From an uncultured Eubacteriales bacterium (GTDB lineage Bacteria > Bacillota > Clostridia > Oscillospirales > CAG-272): 16,652 nucleotides of DNA. Every line of letters begins with the position of its first letter. The stretch's first letter is position 1. Both the position numbers and the translations under genes were made by a program. The notes beneath the pieces are model-generated. The model was given only the letters and a program-made list of their open reading frames with translations. It did no database searches and had not been told where the DNA came from. Of the stretch, positions 15,724 to 16,652 are shown one piece after another. The stretch is taken from positions 1 to 16,652 of the forward strand of contig CAKXXW010000038.1 in the NCBI GenBank assembly GCA_934378145.1, given 5' to 3'.

Positions 15724-16334
15724 TTATTTTCTTTCGATTTTACATTTATTAAATTTTCCATTAACACAGATTCGTTTTCTTCGTCACCGAGAGCGTAAAA
15801 TTTACCCTCTCTGACACAGTATCCCCGGGACAGGCTCCTGCGATACCGGGAGAGCGTCCGACGGTCGAAAAAGGCCTCGGGCGGAAGAACGCCGCCGTCT
15901 TCGGTCGAAAAAACAAAGCCGCGGCGCGATGCGACCCTTTCCCCGTCGGGAAGGCGGAGTGAGGCGCGCACTATGACCGACAGAGGCTCCTCCGAGACAG
16001 CCTCGCAGTCGAGAGAGTAGCGAGCGGCGGGGTGAAAGCGCTTTTTCGGGTCGGGATCGGCGTCGTATTCGCCCGAAAGAAGGCGAAAAAGCGTACCCTC
16101 CGCCCATTTTTCGCAGCCCTCGACAAGCTCCGTAAGAAATTTGTCGCACCCTTCGCAAAGGGTCTGCGGATAGGAAAAGGAGCAGATCAGGAGCGGTTTC
16201 CCGCCCCGCGCCCGCCGCGCCTGTCCGGCATCGGGAGAGGTCGCGCCGCGCCCGTTTTTACCCTTTTCCGAAGGCTCGCCGAAGGCGTCGCCCTCATAAA
16301 ATATCCTGCGTTTTTTTCCGTAAACAAAAGCCAT
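15720..16334 (-). CDS. Conserved-looking protein of unknown function upstream of V-ATPase operon
   Basis: 204 aa; not recognised with confidence. No signal peptide or membrane helix, so probably cytoplasmic. Residues 1-46 are Gly/Arg/Lys-rich and low-complexity. From ~46 there is an ordered domain: strand KPLLICSFSYP, a helix with CEGCDKFLTELVEGCEKWAEG, then beta strands RYSLDCEAV, LSVIVRASLRL and SRRGFVFSTEDGGVLPPEAFF, then an Arg-rich helix. The pattern 'antiparallel strands, then aspartate/glycine turn, LPPEAFF' loosely recalls DUF3298/RsiV-like domains, but that is a weak similarity. Six cysteines, two of them in a CxxC (60-63, CEGC). The start is the ATG at 16332-16334, behind a G-rich stretch (GGGGGCGG). 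The last codons are A+T-rich and overlap the V-ATPase promoter. It may be co-transcribed with the ATPase, since no terminator lies between. Confidence 0.62.
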   Translation of the reverse strand: MAFVYGKKRRIFYEGDAFGEPSEKGKNGRGATSPDAGQARRARGGKPLLICSFSYPQTLCEGCDKFLTELVEGCEKWAEGTLFRLLSGEYDADPDPKKRFHPAARYSLDCEAVSEEPLSVIVRASLRLPDGERVASRRGFVFSTEDGGVLPPEAFFDRRTLSRYRRSLSRGYCVREGKFYALGDEENESVLMENLINVKSKENN

Positions 16335-16372
16335 AAGCCGCCCCCGTGTGCAAAAAAGTCTTCATATTTAAT

Positions 16373-16401
16373 ATTGTATTCGCGCCGCGCGAAAGTATGA
16401 A
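16373..16401 (-). promoter_or_regulatory. Candidate promoter of the 204-aa protein gene
   Basis: On the minus strand, TTCATA (16396-16401, 4 of 6 to the -35 consensus) is followed by 17 nt and TACAAT (16373-16378, 5 of 6 to the -10 consensus). Transcription would start near 16366, about 32 nt before the ATG. This is the only reasonable promoter match upstream of this gene. Confidence 0.5.
16379..16393. promoter_or_regulatory. Palindrome between -35 and -10 (operator candidate)
   Basis: TTCGCG, spacer CCG, CGCGAA is a perfect 6-bp inverted repeat of 15 bases, placed exactly in the spacer of the candidate promoter. A dimeric repressor bound here would block RNA polymerase. No regulator gene is in the window. 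Confidence 0.4.
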
Positions 16402-16434
16402 AGCCCCCGCACCTCAAAAATTTCCCTGCGCAGT

Positions 16435-16455
16435 AAAAATGCTTCCGATGAAGCA
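16435..16455 (-). terminator. Weak minus-strand terminator from a gene to the right
   Basis: The hairpin TGCTTC, loop, GAAGCA (16440-16455, 6-bp stem, 4-nt loop) is followed on the minus strand by five T (16435-16439). It would end transcription coming from beyond the right edge, before the promoter at 16401. The stem is short, so efficiency is doubtful. Confidence 0.35.
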
Positions 16456-16514
16456 AAATATGTTGTTTTGGGGACAAACGCCCTGTAAGACAAAGAAACG
16501 GTTTGCGCAGACAA

Positions 16515-16568
16515 GAGGCTTCCTCCGGGAGGAAGCTGGCGCCGAAGGCGACTGAAAGAGCCCGCGGC
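16515..16568 (+). repeat. Interspersed-repeat-like element with two hairpins
   Basis: An 8-bp hairpin GCTTCCTC-CGG-GAGGAAGC (16518-16536) is followed at once by a small one, CGCC-GAA-GGCG (16540-16550), then GACTGAAAGAGCCCGCGGC. The layout (hairpin, hairpin, 'GACTGA(A/G)GGAG' tail) resembles short palindromic repeats scattered through intergenic regions of many gut Clostridia; that resemblance is from memory. The tail recurs inverted at 16621-16639 with 15 of 19 bases identical. Confidence 0.55.
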
Positions 16569-16583
16569 ACTAACGATTTACGA

Positions 16584-16611
16584 TTGCAAACGGCTTGTTT
16601 GCCTGTATAAA
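16584..16611 (+). promoter_or_regulatory. Candidate rightward promoter
   Basis: TTGCAA (16584-16589), 16 nt, then TATAAA (16606-16611) on the + strand, reading out of the window. Its spacer contains most of the hairpin GCAAAC-GGCTT-GTTTGC (16586-16602). Both boxes are good but the gene it would serve, if any, is outside the window, and A+T-rich spacers give such matches by chance. Confidence 0.25.
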
Positions 16612-16620
16612 AAATTTTAT

Positions 16621-16652
16621 GCCGCACTCTCCTTCAGTCTTTCCTCCCCTGC
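16621..16652 (-). repeat. Inverted partial copy of the hairpin element, cut by window edge
   Basis: Read on the minus strand, this piece has GGGGAGGAA followed by GACTGAAGGAGAGTGCGGC. It matches the + strand element at 16528-16568 but lacks the small second hairpin. The copy continues beyond the right edge. The two copies point toward each other across a 52-base A+T-rich core (16569-16620). Confidence 0.5.

Larger units (their letters stand above)
16335..16652. other. 318-base gene-free stretch with promoter, weak terminator and hairpin repeats
   Basis: No convincing coding sequence on either strand. It holds, from left to right, a candidate minus-strand promoter with a palindrome (16373-16401), a weak minus-strand terminator (16435-16455), a pair of hairpins (16518-16550), a third hairpin (16586-16602), a candidate outward + strand promoter (16584-16611) and the edge of a second, inverted copy of part of the hairpin element (16621-16652). 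Confidence 0.7.

Noticed and set aside
16187..16627. 146-codon minus-strand frame across the gene-free region
   Set aside because: It runs through the hairpin repeats, the terminator and the promoter and overlaps the 204-aa gene in another frame; the product looks like translated repeat sequence.
16440..16652. CRISPR array
   Set aside because: The repeats are inverted, hairpin-rich and only two, with no regular spacers and no cas genes nearby.

Overview
The window is from a bacterium, most likely a gut-type anaerobic clostridium (Bacillota, Oscillospirales/Christensenellales-like). This is inferred from the protein sequences: a clostridial-type long GH2 beta-galactosidase, a BcrA-type ABC exporter, and a V-type ATPase operon in the same gene order as Enterococcus hirae ntp. 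Other signs are a moderately G+C-rich composition with C/G-ending codons, AGGAG-type ribosome binding sites, and TAA/TGA/TAG all used as stops. I cannot name the species.

Layout from left to right. (1) Positions 2-3028, + strand: a LacZ-family beta-galactosidase whose first few codons lie outside the window. It ends in a strong hairpin terminator at 3035-3072. (2) Positions 3083-6847, - strand: a convergent three-gene unit, read right to left. It holds a membrane-anchored propeller-like protein of unknown function, an ABC ATPase and an ABC permease. The permease has an unusual ~300-residue extracytoplasmic insertion after its first membrane helix. The genes are separated by a 22-nt gap and a 4-nt overlap. 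(3) Positions 6867-6905: a hairpin terminator that ends the V-ATPase operon just before the ABC unit. (4) Positions 6917-15641, - strand: a complete nine-gene V-type (V/A) ATPase operon in the order G/H-I-K-E-C-F-A-B-D. A near-consensus promoter (TTGAAA, 17 nt, TGA-TATAAT) precedes it. (5) Positions 15720-16334, - strand: an unrecognised 204-residue protein with its own candidate promoter and a palindrome inside that promoter. (6) Positions 16335-16652: no gene. This stretch holds that promoter, a weak minus-strand terminator, and a hairpin-rich element with a second, inverted, partial copy at the window edge.

How the genes work together. The ATPase genes supply every part of a rotary pump: A3B3 head, D/F rotor, C connector, E and G/H peripheral stalks, I stator and K ring. 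The K subunit keeps all the Na+ ligands known from E. hirae NtpK, so the machine probably moves Na+ rather than H+. The beta-galactosidase feeds sugars into fermentation. The ABC unit probably exports or extracts something at the membrane; its cargo cannot be read from sequence.

Most of the window is well-understood biology. The parts least explained by known systems are the propeller protein with its ABC exporter, the palindromic operator candidate, and the repeat region at the right edge.
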